Assembly (NCBI GenBank): GCA_900539425.1
Contig: UQBX01000007.1
Coordinates: 1-64,000, forward strand
DNA length: 64,000 bases
Reading direction: 5' to 3'
Origin: an uncultured Oscillospiraceae bacterium
GTDB taxonomy: Bacteria; Bacillota; Clostridia; Oscillospirales; Acutalibacteraceae
This document shows positions 26,373 to 35,163 of this stretch, one piece after another. Below the pieces are notes generated by a model. The model searched no databases. It was not told where the DNA came from and saw only the letters and a list, made by a program, of their open reading frames with translations. The translations under genes and the position numbers were made by a program. Each line of letters opens with the position of its first letter. The stretch's first letter is position 1.

Positions 26373-27719
26373 TCAGTCTTTATTTTCAACACCGAAAAGG
26401 GATTTGAAATCAAACTCTTCTCCGTTGATGGTCAGATCATCAAGTTCCTTTTCAAGTGAAATGCTGTAAAATCCGCTTACGAATGTAGGAATGGCAATCT
26501 CTGTTTCTTCGCCGCTTTCCATATTTTTAAGCTTTGCTATACCGCTTTGCACTTCGTCTTCGCCGAGTACTACGGTGTATTTAGCGCCAAGCTTGTTGGC
26601 ATATTTCATCTGCGCTCTGAGGCCTCTGCCGTTAACATCGTAAAGGCATGTAAAGCCCTCTTCTCGCATGTCGTTTGCAATTTCAACCGCTTTGAGTGTT
26701 GCTTTTTCGCCCATGGAAACTATGAAAAGATCGGGCACGCTCTGCTTTGGAAATTCGCATCCCTGTGCTTCCATAAGAAGCATAAGCCTTTCTATACCAA
26801 GGCCGAAACCGAGTGAGGGAGTTTTCTGGCCGCCGAGCTCTTCGATAAGCCCGTCATATCTTCCGCCGCCGCAGACCGTTCCCTGAGCGCCGATTGCGTT
26901 TGAAACAAATTCGAATACAGTTTTGGTGTAATAATCAAGACCTCTTACAATCTTGGGATTTACCGTGAATTCAATATTCAGCGCGTTAAGATAAGATTTT
27001 ACTTTTTCAAAATGCTCTTTGCAGTCATCGCAAAGGTAATCAAGAACAACAGGCGCACCCTTTGCTATCTCACTGCAAACAGGTGATTTGCAGTCCAGAA
27101 TACGCATGGGATTTCTTTCAAGTCTGTCCTTGCAGGTATCGCAAAGCTCGTCTTTTCTGCTCTCAAAATACTGTCTGAGCGCCTTGTGGTATTCAGCTCG
27201 GCATTCGGGGCATCCTATCGAATTTATCTCAAGCGAAAGATCTTTTACTCCGAGTTCTTTAAAAAATGTGTTTGCAAGTGAAATTATTTCCGCGTCAGCA
27301 AGAGGCGATTCAGCGCCGAAACATTCAACGCCGAACTGGTGAAATTCACGAAGCCTGCCTGACTGCGGCTTTTCATAACGATAGCAGGAAGTCAGATAGC
27401 AGACTTTTTGAGGCAACGTTTCGTTGCAAAGGCCGTTTTCAAGAAAACTTCTTGCAGCTCCGGCAGTTCCTTCCGGGCGAAGAGTTATGCTTCTGCCGCC
27501 TTTGTCGTCAAAAGTATACATCTCTTTCTGAACAACATCCGTAGTATCTCCCACGCCACGCTGAAACAGTTCGGTGTGCTCGAATACGGGTGTGCGTATT
27601 TCCCTGAAGCCGAATCTTTCGGCAACATCAAGCGCAGTGCTCTCAATATACTGGTTTTTGTAGACTTCTGAGGGTAAAACATCTTTTGTACCCTTAACAG
27701 CTTTAGTAATAAGTGCCAT
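26373..27719 (-). CDS. hisS: Histidyl-tRNA synthetase
   Basis: A 448-residue class II HisRS. The histidine-specific motif RGLDYYTKTVFEF is clear, motif 2 is CYRYEKPQSGRLREFHQFG, and motif 3 includes GFGLGIERL. The insertion domain has four CxxC-like cysteines (CPEC, CDTC, CDDC), suggesting bound zinc, as in many clostridial HisRS. A roughly 25-residue acidic tail extends past the anticodon domain. GGAGAT precedes the ATG. The 50-bp gap upstream leaves no space for a T-box leader. Confidence 0.97.
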   Translation of the reverse strand: MALITKAVKGTKDVLPSEVYKNQYIESTALDVAERFGFREIRTPVFEHTELFQRGVGDTTDVVQKEMYTFDDKGGRSITLRPEGTAGAARSFLENGLCNETLPQKVCYLTSCYRYEKPQSGRLREFHQFGVECFGAESPLADAEIISLANTFFKELGVKDLSLEINSIGCPECRAEYHKALRQYFESRKDELCDTCKDRLERNPMRILDCKSPVCSEIAKGAPVVLDYLCDDCKEHFEKVKSYLNALNIEFTVNPKIVRGLDYYTKTVFEFVSNAIGAQGTVCGGGRYDGLIEELGGQKTPSLGFGLGIERLMLLMEAQGCEFPKQSVPDLFIVSMGEKATLKAVEIANDMREEGFTCLYDVNGRGLRAQMKYANKLGAKYTVVLGEDEVQSGIAKLKNMESGEETEIAIPTFVSGFYSISLEKELDDLTINGEEFDFKSLFGVENKD

Positions 27720-27732
27720 AAAAATATCTCCA

Positions 27733-27766
27733 TTATAAAAACAGGGCGGGTTTGCACCTGCCCGTT
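27733..27766 (-). terminator. Terminator-like hairpin between mgsA and hisS
   Basis: On the minus strand GGGCAGGT pairs with ACCCGCCC around GCAA, with one A-C mismatch, followed by TGTTTTTAT. It lies immediately after the mgsA stop, and upstream of the hisS ribosome site, so it could attenuate read-through into hisS-aspS. Confidence 0.65.
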
Positions 27767-27769
27767 GTT

Positions 27770-28180
27770 TTAAGAATTATATCGAGGGTTAACTATCTCT
27801 CTCCATTCAAAATCGCCGCGCTCAACGCCCCTGATAAGAGCCTCCGCAGTTGCAATGTTTGTTGCGTAAGGAATATTGTGAACGTCGCACAGTCTGAGCA
27901 GATCATTGTCATTCGGCTCGTGCGGTTTGGGGCTGAGCGGATCTCTGAAGAATATGAGCAAATCTATCTCGTTGCACGCAATGCGGCTTGCAACCTGCTG
28001 ACCGCCGCCCTGGCTTCCTGAAAGAAAACAGTTTATTTTAAGCCCTGTTGCGTCGTGAACCAGCTTGCCGGTTGTGCCTGTTGCGCACAGATCGTGGCGG
28101 CTCATTATTCCGCAGTAGGCAATGCAAAACTGAACAAGAAGTTCCTTTTTTGCATCATGTGCAATAAGTGCAATATTCAT
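27770..28180 (-). CDS. mgsA: Methylglyoxal synthase
   Basis: A 136-residue enzyme that converts dihydroxyacetone phosphate to methylglyoxal and phosphate, a bypass that relieves sugar-phosphate stress. ALIAHDAKK at the N-terminus, LCATGTTGKL, and LSGSQGGGQQVASR with IFFRDPL are the conserved active-site segments. GAGAGGT precedes the ATG. In many Clostridia mgsA follows mre-min-rodA genes; here it follows mrdA directly with its own promoter. Confidence 0.96.
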   Translation of the reverse strand: MNIALIAHDAKKELLVQFCIAYCGIMSRHDLCATGTTGKLVHDATGLKINCFLSGSQGGGQQVASRIACNEIDLLIFFRDPLSPKPHEPNDNDLLRLCDVHNIPYATNIATAEALIRGVERGDFEWREIVNPRYNS

Positions 28181-28255
28181 AAAATACCTCTCTGAAATGA
28201 ATTTATATACTAATTTTTACTATTTTTTTATTTATTATTTTAATTCAGCATTAAA

Positions 28256-28284
28256 ATAATACCATAAAAATACAATTTATTCAA
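28256..28284 (-). promoter_or_regulatory. Promoter of mgsA
   Basis: On the minus strand TTGAAT, 17 bp, TATTAT preceded by TGG (extended -10), in the 136-bp AT-rich gap after mrdA. Confidence 0.62.
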
Positions 28285-28316
28285 TATTTAATTATTTGAT
28301 ATGGCTGAAAATCCCG

Positions 28317-30332
28317 TCAGTTGAGCAAAACTCCGGTGTTCTGAGCAGGCTGTTCGTCCGTATTGTTTGAATAATAATATTCAATAATGGAAGAAGTGAT
28401 TTCAGCGGTTGATGTACCTGAACCAGCATAATCTATTTCAGATGCTATTGAAATTTCCGGCTGGTCATACGGTGCAAAGGTGATAAGAAAGCCGTTGTTT
28501 GTTTTTTCTCCGTTTCTGATAACCTGTGATGTACCTGTTTTGCAGGCAACGTCAACACCTGAATTTTTAAATATGGAACTAAGCGTATTTTGCTCCGCTA
28601 CCATTCTCATACCTTCTTGAACAATATTGAAAGTGCCGTCTGAAATGGGAAGTTCTTCCGCAACGGTAGCGCCTGTTTCTTCTATTGAACCGCTTGAAGT
28701 GTTTATAACAGCTTTTACAAAGTGCATTTCATATCTTGTGCCTTTGTTTGCAACGGTAGCGCAGTAATTTGCAAGCTGAAGGGGAGTGAAAAGGTTATCT
28801 GACTGGCCGATACCGCTCTGAATGGTATCACCCATCTGCCAAACCTTGTTGTATCTTTCAGCGCTTGCCGGGCCTGCAAGAACACCGGCAGCCTCGCTTA
28901 TCTCAACGCCCGTTTTTTCGCCCAATCCAAACATAGACGCGTACTCGTTCATTTTTGAGATGCCGAGTTTATCTGCGCAGTTGTAGAAGAATATGTTGCA
29001 TGAATCTCTGAGCGCTTCACGCACATTCTCACTTCCGTGCGCTCTGCTGTTAAGGCACTGGAATGTAACATCGTAGTATTGCCATGTGCCGCGGCATGTA
29101 AAGGTAGTGCTCTCTGTTATAACGCCTTCTTCAAGCGCCGCGCATGCCATAGCAGGCTTGAATGTTGAGCCGGGCGCATAAGTACCAAGTGCGAATCTGC
29201 TGAAAAGCGGCTGCCTTGAGTTAGAGGCAAGTGATGAGTAATCGTCATAATAATCCTGCAAGTCATATGTAGGATATGAAGCTGCGGCAAGCACTGCTCC
29301 GGTGTTTACATCTTCAACAACAACGGCTCCGGCGCCGTCTGTTGCGCTGACTTCGTTACATGTTTCTTCCAGTTTCTGCTGGGCAATTCGCTGAAGGTCA
29401 CGGTCAATCGTGAGAACAACGGTATTTCCCTGAATGGGCTCTTTGGTTATTTCTTCTTTAACATTTCCGTCAGAATCAATAGTTATAGTCAGTTCACCCG
29501 GAGTTCCGCGGAGTTCGCTTTCCATAGCCGCTTCTATGCCGCTTTCACCGATGTTGTCATTTATTCCGTATCCCTCATCTTTAAGCTCTGCGTATTCTTC
29601 TGCGTTGATCTTTCTGACAGTGCCTAAAATATGAGGAGCAAGAGTTGAATCTGCATATTCTCTGTAAGCAACGGGCAATACATCGGCGCCCATATAATCC
29701 TGCTTATCCTCTTTTATGGTGGCAACCGTTTCATCGCTGACATCGTCTGCTATGGTAACAGGGTTTTCTATTGAGAACATAAGTCTTGTAAGCTCATATC
29801 TTATGGCGCCTACTTTCAGTGCCGTTTCGGTGTCATAGCCTTCAAGACCGTATTCCTCAACCATTGCGTCAAAACAGTTTTGTGCAGTGGCGTAGTTCTG
29901 CAGGTTGAACATATCTTTGCTCTTCATTGTTGCAACGGCGTTTTCATCTTCAGTGAATTCAATACCGTCTGACCCTATACGCAGGGGAAGATTGTTTACA
30001 TATTCCTCTCCGTTTTTTTCAAAAAGAGCTATGAGGTTTAGTATAACTGCGTTTCTTGCGTCATTGTCATCGCGAGAGGGGAAATAAGCCGCATCCAGAA
30101 TTATGGAGTTGCCCTGCCTGTTTGTAACAAGCGGGTTTCCGTTTCTGTCCACTATTTCTCCTCTTGCCGCTTCTATTGAAACAGTGTAAGTCTTTACCGT
30201 GCTGTTCTGCGCGCGGTAGTATTCACCGTTTACGATCTGAATATCATAAAGCGAGTAGCCGAATGTGCATACAAGAGCTATTACAAGTATTATAGCGACA
30301 AGACTTCTGCCGCTGAAATGTCTGCTTCTCAA
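28317..30332 (-). CDS. mrdA: Penicillin-binding protein 2 (elongasome transpeptidase)
   Basis: A 671-residue class B PBP. A short cytosolic N-terminus and one membrane helix (about residues 10-28) lead into the dimerisation domain, then the transpeptidase with STFK (PGSTFKPA), SCN (DSCNIFF) and KTG (ACKTGTSQV). It crosslinks peptidoglycan during cell elongation together with RodA. It is the last gene of the mreB-mreC-mreD-mrdA unit, 15 bp after mreD. rodA is not in the window. Confidence 0.95.
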   Translation of the reverse strand: MRSRHFSGRSLVAIILVIALVCTFGYSLYDIQIVNGEYYRAQNSTVKTYTVSIEAARGEIVDRNGNPLVTNRQGNSIILDAAYFPSRDDNDARNAVILNLIALFEKNGEEYVNNLPLRIGSDGIEFTEDENAVATMKSKDMFNLQNYATAQNCFDAMVEEYGLEGYDTETALKVGAIRYELTRLMFSIENPVTIADDVSDETVATIKEDKQDYMGADVLPVAYREYADSTLAPHILGTVRKINAEEYAELKDEGYGINDNIGESGIEAAMESELRGTPGELTITIDSDGNVKEEITKEPIQGNTVVLTIDRDLQRIAQQKLEETCNEVSATDGAGAVVVEDVNTGAVLAAASYPTYDLQDYYDDYSSLASNSRQPLFSRFALGTYAPGSTFKPAMACAALEEGVITESTTFTCRGTWQYYDVTFQCLNSRAHGSENVREALRDSCNIFFYNCADKLGISKMNEYASMFGLGEKTGVEISEAAGVLAGPASAERYNKVWQMGDTIQSGIGQSDNLFTPLQLANYCATVANKGTRYEMHFVKAVINTSSGSIEETGATVAEELPISDGTFNIVQEGMRMVAEQNTLSSIFKNSGVDVACKTGTSQVIRNGEKTNNGFLITFAPYDQPEISIASEIDYAGSGTSTAEITSSIIEYYYSNNTDEQPAQNTGVLLN

Positions 30333-30347
30333 AGTTTAATACCTCTT

Positions 30348-30878
30348 TCAGTTCAACACGCTTATGGGCTTGTTAAGTCTGTTCTTTATAGGCCTTAGTA
30401 TGAGATAGATTACGGGTGTAATAATGATGGTGTAAAGCGCGCTCGGAAGATAGAAAGTAAAAAGACTTAGCTCCGCGCCGCGCACATCCTTTATAATTAT
30501 AAAGAACAGCCAATACAGGATACAGTAAATAAGAATAAAGACCGTGCTGAAAATAAAGTTTGTAATAAATGTGTTTCTGATGATATATGTTATAAGGGCC
30601 GCGCCGAAAAAGCACATAATGCACATGTAAACGGCATTGAAACCAAGATGAACGGCGGAACTGAGATCCCACAGCATACCGCCCACAAGAGCGATAACAG
30701 CGGCAAATCTCTCGTCTTCGCCGGAGCCGAGAATCATGCATACGGGCAGCAAAAGAAAACATCTTGCGCCGCCTATTTCAAGCGTAAGCCCTGCAGTGTT
30801 CTGTATCAGTGCAGCAAGGGCAGTCAGAACAAGATAGATAACAACTTTAAGTGTGCGCTGTTTGTAGGAAAGGTCCAT
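30348..30878 (-). CDS. mreD: Rod-shape determining protein MreD
   Basis: A 176-residue polytopic membrane protein with five to six hydrophobic segments, the size and topology of MreD. Sequence similarity in this family is low, so the call leans on its place between mreC (1-bp overlap) and mrdA. The segment DLSSAVHLGFNAVYM resembles the conserved D..(10)..G-N region of MreD. Confidence 0.9.
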   Translation of the reverse strand: MDLSYKQRTLKVVIYLVLTALAALIQNTAGLTLEIGGARCFLLLPVCMILGSGEDERFAAVIALVGGMLWDLSSAVHLGFNAVYMCIMCFFGAALITYIIRNTFITNFIFSTVFILIYCILYWLFFIIIKDVRGAELSLFTFYLPSALYTIIITPVIYLILRPIKNRLNKPISVLN

Positions 30879-31720
30879 TACTGCGCCTCACTTTCATACC
30901 CAGTAAGCACAAGGCATTCGGAAATGTTGTTTACATCCACTCCCGGTTTTATAACAGCGTATGACGCTACGGAAGATGTATCCTCCTCGATCTCCTCAAC
31001 AGTGCCGATAATAAGGCCTTCCGGAATCTTTCCGCTTATGCCTGCGGTAGCGATGATTGATCCGTAAGTAACTGCTGTGGATGAATCAAGGTTTGCCATT
31101 ATACATTTTCCCTCTGACGCCAATTCCGCTCTGCCGGTAACATATGATATTTCGCCTGAAACTATTTCATAAGCTGAAACCGAAAAATCGGGGTCAAGTA
31201 TTGTCTTTACAACGCTGTAAGTGGGGTAAGCTCTGTCAATAATACCAACTATGTAGTTGCCGTAAAGAACGGCATCTCCGTCTTTTATTCCGCTTGCAGT
31301 GCCTTTGTTAATAGTGTATGAGCCGAAAATATCAGCTGCGTCCCTGCTTGTTGCTTTAGCTTCAACAAAAGTGTAGTCGGGATTTTCTTCTTTGAGCTCC
31401 AGAGCGTCCTTATAAAGTTCGTTCTGCTTTTTTAGATTCTCATAATCAGCAAGCTGGTCCTGAAGGGAACCAACCTGATTTTCAAGTTCGTCTATGCGCT
31501 CAAGGTATTCAGCATTGCCGGTTGCTTCTCCGAAAACGTAAGTAATACCGTCTGATATTTTGGATGCCACCCAGTTTGCGGGCGCAAAAATAGTGCCCAC
31601 TATTCCGGATTGTGCTGTTTCGCCTCTGCCGTTAGCCGCGCATATCAGCGCACCTACAAGCAAAAGCGCAATAACGCCTGCAATTACCTTGAAGCGTCTG
31701 CTCTTAAAAAGCTGTTTCAT
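30878..31720 (-). CDS. mreC: Rod-shape determining protein MreC
   Basis: A 280-residue protein with an N-terminal membrane helix (about 10-28), a coiled coil near residues 70-105 (ERIDELENQVGSLQDQL), and the beta-barrel C-terminal domain that scaffolds PBP2 and the elongasome outside the membrane. It starts 2 bp after the mreB stop and overlaps mreD by one base. Confidence 0.94.
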   Translation of the reverse strand: MKQLFKSRRFKVIAGVIALLLVGALICAANGRGETAQSGIVGTIFAPANWVASKISDGITYVFGEATGNAEYLERIDELENQVGSLQDQLADYENLKKQNELYKDALELKEENPDYTFVEAKATSRDAADIFGSYTINKGTASGIKDGDAVLYGNYIVGIIDRAYPTYSVVKTILDPDFSVSAYEIVSGEISYVTGRAELASEGKCIMANLDSSTAVTYGSIIATAGISGKIPEGLIIGTVEEIEEDTSSVASYAVIKPGVDVNNISECLVLTGYESEAQ

Positions 31721-31722
31721 TT

Positions 31723-32703
31723 TTATCTCGCCCTTCTCAGTTTAACTGATGTTCCGATTGCCACAACATCCATCGGATTTTCAGGCAGATGAACCTGTAT
31801 TTTTGTTTCTTTTGCGATGAGCTCGGGCAGACCTCTCAAAAGAGCTGTGCCGCCGGTGAGGTAAATGCCCCTGTCAAGAATATCAGCTGCAAGTTCGGGC
31901 AGTGTAACCTCAAGTGTTTCTCTGATAGCGTCTACTATTTCGCTTACGGGTTCGCAGAGTACATTTCTTATTTCTTCGCTTGTTATTTCAATGGAATTCG
32001 GCAGACCGTCAGTAAGATTGCGGCCGCGTACTTCCATTGCGCCTTCTCCGTCGTATTCGGAAACGGAGCCGATCTTGATCTTTATATCTTCTGCGGTAAC
32101 ATCGCCTATAAGTAAATTGTGCGCTCTTTTCATGTGGTTGATGATAGTTTCATTCAGCGTATTGCCTGCGATTTTAACGCTTTTTCTTGCGGCAATTCCG
32201 CCGAGGGACATAACAGCAACATCACACGTGCCGCCGCCGATATCAACTACCATGGAACCGGAAGCTTCAAAAACGGGAAGCCCTGCGCCGAGAGCGGCAG
32301 CCATAGGCTCCTCAATAAGTTCAACTTCCTGGGCTCCGGCAGCTCTTGCGGCGTCCTCTACCGCACGTCTTTCAACTTCAGTTACGCCGCTCGGAACAGT
32401 GATTATTACTCTTGTTTTAGTAAACATTGATGTTTTTGAAGAACGGTAAATGAAGTTGTGAAGCATATCCGCTGTCATGTCAAAGTCCGCAATAACGCCG
32501 TCTTTAAGAGGCTTAACAGCTATAATGGAGCCGGGAGTGCGGCCAATCATTGCTTTTGCTTCATTGCCGGTTGCAAGAACTCGTCTGGATTTAACATCCA
32601 CCGCAACAACAGACGGTTCCCTGATTATAATTCTGCCTTTTCTGTCGCAGATAAGAGTGTTTTCAGTGCCTAAGTCGATTCCTATATCCTTAGTTAAAAT
32701 CAT
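31723..32703 (-). CDS. mreB: Actin-like protein MreB
   Basis: A 326-residue bacterial actin that organises lateral wall synthesis. The phosphate-1 loop DIGIDLGTENTLI, the phosphate-2 segment VVDIGGGTCDVAV and the adenosine motif TGGTALLRGLPE are present. It is the first gene of mreB-mreC-mreD-mrdA; GAGAG lies upstream of the ATG. The sequence is somewhat shorter than typical MreB (335-345). Confidence 0.95.
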   Translation of the reverse strand: MILTKDIGIDLGTENTLICDRKGRIIIREPSVVAVDVKSRRVLATGNEAKAMIGRTPGSIIAVKPLKDGVIADFDMTADMLHNFIYRSSKTSMFTKTRVIITVPSGVTEVERRAVEDAARAAGAQEVELIEEPMAAALGAGLPVFEASGSMVVDIGGGTCDVAVMSLGGIAARKSVKIAGNTLNETIINHMKRAHNLLIGDVTAEDIKIKIGSVSEYDGEGAMEVRGRNLTDGLPNSIEITSEEIRNVLCEPVSEIVDAIRETLEVTLPELAADILDRGIYLTGGTALLRGLPELIAKETKIQVHLPENPMDVVAIGTSVKLRRAR

Positions 32704-32766
32704 TTATAATTCTCTCACTTTCAAAACAAGCGTTTAAAAAGCCCGTGTAATTTTCAGATACTAAGT

Positions 32767-32795
32767 ATTATATATTAAATATAAATTTATCACAA
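32767..32795 (-). promoter_or_regulatory. Promoter of the mre operon
   Basis: On the minus strand TTGTGA, 17 bp, TATAAT, followed by a leader of about 60 bases. Confidence 0.55.
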
Positions 32796-32851
32796 TAGCA
32801 ATTTGCAAATTTAACAAAATTTTCAACAAAAAAATTGCAATGAAACGCAAA

Positions 32852-32886
32852 TAAAAATCCGCTTTTCCATCAGGAAAAACGGATAA
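32852..32886 (-). terminator. Terminator of the polysaccharide deacetylase gene
   Basis: Minus-strand stem ATCCG-TTTTTCC / GGAAAAG-CGGAT around TGAT, followed by TTTTTATT. Confidence 0.78.
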
Positions 32887-32907
32887 CTGAAATGAGCACT
32901 TTTTTAC

Positions 32908-33783
32908 TTAAAGCTCTACCGTGAATTCATAACCCTGCTCACGTATATTGTCTATAACATTTCCAAGAATGTTTGCATTTGTCTCGCTTACTGCGTGCAG
33001 CAGCATTATCTCACCGTCATGGGTAGATGAAGCGATTTTTTCAAACGCTTCTGTTTCATCAGGCGGGTTGTCTGCGTCCCAGTCCTCATAAGCAAAGCTC
33101 CAGAAAACGCTTCTGTAACCCAGCTGTGCGGCAAGAGCCAGCGTCTGCTCGCTGAATACACCCTCCGGGAAACGGAAATAACCCATCGAGTAATTGAAGT
33201 TTTCTTCCACATAATCGTGCATAAGTGTTATTTCTTCCTCTGCCGTTTCAAGGTCAACTTCTGTCATGTTGTAATGTGAATAACTGTGGTTTGCCAATAT
33301 GTGGCCTTCGTTTATCATACGGTGAACAAGATCGGGATTGTCCCTTACATAGTCATACGTGCAGAAAAAGATAGCCTTTACGTTCTTTTCTGCCAGCGTG
33401 TCAAGAATCTGCGCAGTGAAGCCGTTTTCGTAGCCTTCATCAAATGTCAGGCAAATCGTTTTCTGCTCCGGTAGCAGCCATTGACCGCTCATTTCGCTGT
33501 ATTTGTTTTGCAGTTTTTCGGGGTCTGCAGGCCTTGCGTGGTCTTTAATGTTTCCCGGGCCCCAGATCACGGGTTCTGTGCTGTAATCCACCACGTCAAG
33601 CTTGCTTCCGTTTGCTTCGGATGCCTGGAGCGTTGTGTCCGCAACATCGGTAGTGTTTTGCGCTGTTGTGCCGGGAACTGTCTGCTCTTCAGGCGTGTCT
33701 ACCTCAACGGAGCAAGCGCTCAGCACTGTGCACAGAGCAATCGCAAGCGGCAGTGCTTTTAATAAAATATTTTTTTTAAACAT
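32908..33783 (-). CDS. Lipoprotein polysaccharide (peptidoglycan) deacetylase
   Basis: A 291-residue lipoprotein: signal segment ending in LSAC (lipobox, about residues 21-24), a Thr/Glu-rich linker, then a NodB domain. The motifs are TFDEGYENG (D-E in place of D-D, similar to PdaA-type enzymes), the zinc histidines in NHSYSH, FRFPEG, and a late MLLHAVS histidine. Members of the PdaA branch make muramic delta-lactam in spore cortex, which fits a spore former, but general wall deacetylation is also possible. AGGAGGAG precedes the ATG at 33783. Confidence 0.87.
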   Translation of the reverse strand: MFKKNILLKALPLAIALCTVLSACSVEVDTPEEQTVPGTTAQNTTDVADTTLQASEANGSKLDVVDYSTEPVIWGPGNIKDHARPADPEKLQNKYSEMSGQWLLPEQKTICLTFDEGYENGFTAQILDTLAEKNVKAIFFCTYDYVRDNPDLVHRMINEGHILANHSYSHYNMTEVDLETAEEEITLMHDYVEENFNYSMGYFRFPEGVFSEQTLALAAQLGYRSVFWSFAYEDWDADNPPDETEAFEKIASSTHDGEIMLLHAVSETNANILGNVIDNIREQGYEFTVEL

Positions 33784-33823
33784 AAAAAACTCCTCCTGCA
33801 ATTATTCTTTGCAAAAGGAGTTT
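33784..33823 (-). promoter_or_regulatory. Hairpin covering the deacetylase ribosome site
   Basis: On the minus strand AAACTCCT pairs with AGGAGTTT, and TGCAA with TTGCA, separated by a 2x2 internal loop, with a 7-base apical loop. The 3' arm is the Shine-Dalgarno region itself, and is followed by TTT and then the ATG. It could terminate prfB transcripts, hide the ribosome site in read-through RNA, or both. Confidence 0.55.
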
Positions 33824-33842
33824 ACTTAAAAGTGGAATTTTT

Positions 33843-34964
33843 TTAATTCTTTTCGGCTTCTTCAACGCTTTTTTGCTTTAAATATGCGTTAATAAAACCG
33901 TCAATATCGCCGTCCATAACAGCTGTGATATTGCCCATTTCATAGCCTGTTCTGTGATCTTTTACCATAGTGTAGGGCATGAAAACATAGGACCTTATCT
34001 GACTGCCCCATGCAATTTCTTTTTGGTCGCCCTTTATATCTTCAATTTTTTCCAGATTTTCACGTTCTTTTATCTCAACAAGCTTTGATTTAAGCATTCT
34101 CATAGCAACTTCTCTGTTTTGATGCTGTGAACGCTCTATCTGGCAGGATACTACTATGCCCGTGGGGATGTGTGTGAGACGAACTGCGGATGATGTTTTG
34201 TTTACTTTCTGTCCGCCTGCGCCGGAAGCTCTGTAAACATCCATTTTTATGTCTTCCTCGCGGATTTCAACATTTACGTCATCGTCAATTTCCGGCATAA
34301 CTTCAAGGGATGCAAAGGATGTATGACGTCTTCCTGAAGAGTCAAAAGGAGATACTCGTACAAGTCGGTGAATACCCATTTCACCCTTTAAATAACCGTA
34401 TGCGTTTTCGCCTTCAATAAGTATTGTGGCGCTCTTCAGACCGGCAACATCACCGTCAAGATAATCAAGAGTTGACACTTTATAGCCGTGTCTTTCACCC
34501 CAGCGGTTATACATTCTGAAAAGCATTTCAGCCCAGTCCATTGCCTCTGTGCCGCCCGCGCCCGCGTGGAATGTAAGCAGGGCGTTTTTGGAGTCGTACT
34601 CGCCGTTGAGAAGGGTTGTAAGAGTAAGTTCATCAACTCTTTTTTCAATATCCTCAACTGAATTGCGGCAGTCATCTATCATGCTCTCGTCATTTTCCTC
34701 GTTTGCGAGTTCAATCATCATAAGAGCATCTTCATAATCATTTTTAAGGCTGCTGTAGCTTTCGATTTTTGCCTTTAAAGATCCTGTTTTTTTAAGTATT
34801 TTTTGGCTTTCTTCAGCGTTGTCCCAGAAACCGGGAGCCGCCGCCTGCTGCTCAAGTTCTTCAACTTCTTTTTTTACGTGGTCTATCGCAAGAGCTTCTT
34901 TCAGATTTTCAATCGGCTTTTCGGATTCAAGCAGCCTAAGTCTCAAATCATCAAATTCAACCAT
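33843..34964 (-). CDS. prfB: Peptide chain release factor 2
   Basis: A 373-residue RF2 that recognises UGA and UAA. The GGQ loop (ASGAGGQKVNKTSSAVR) and the SPF stop-codon tripeptide (SPFDSSGRRHTS) are both present. The frame is continuous from ATG to stop: where many prfB genes have CTT-TGA-C and need a programmed +1 frameshift near codon 25, this one reads CTT-GCG-ATA-GAC. Autoregulation by frameshifting is therefore absent. Confidence 0.97.
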   Translation of the reverse strand: MVEFDDLRLRLLESEKPIENLKEALAIDHVKKEVEELEQQAAAPGFWDNAEESQKILKKTGSLKAKIESYSSLKNDYEDALMMIELANEENDESMIDDCRNSVEDIEKRVDELTLTTLLNGEYDSKNALLTFHAGAGGTEAMDWAEMLFRMYNRWGERHGYKVSTLDYLDGDVAGLKSATILIEGENAYGYLKGEMGIHRLVRVSPFDSSGRRHTSFASLEVMPEIDDDVNVEIREEDIKMDVYRASGAGGQKVNKTSSAVRLTHIPTGIVVSCQIERSQHQNREVAMRMLKSKLVEIKERENLEKIEDIKGDQKEIAWGSQIRSYVFMPYTMVKDHRTGYEMGNITAVMDGDIDGFINAYLKQKSVEEAEKN

Positions 34965-35104
34965 ATTTTTTCCTCTGTCCTCTGTTTTATTTATGAATTA
35001 TAAAGGTTAAAATTGTAAAATCAGTATATGATATTATATACAACTTTATTCTTCTTTGCAAGTGCTGCCGTTAAAAATATATTTACTTATTTTTAACCAA
35101 ATTG

Positions 35105-35134
35105 TTGATTTTTTGTGTTACTTTAATGTATAAT
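35105..35134 (+). promoter_or_regulatory. Promoter of the zinc-ribbon/DUF2628 gene
   Basis: TTGATT, 18 bp, TATAAT; the start codon is about 30 bp further on. Confidence 0.6.
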
Positions 35135-35163
35135 TAAATGAAATATACACTAAGGAGTAATTT

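Noticed and set aside
26373..27770. Possible T-box leader of hisS-aspS
   Set aside because: Only about 50 bp separate mgsA and hisS, and these hold a terminator-like hairpin; no Stem I or T-box sequence is present.
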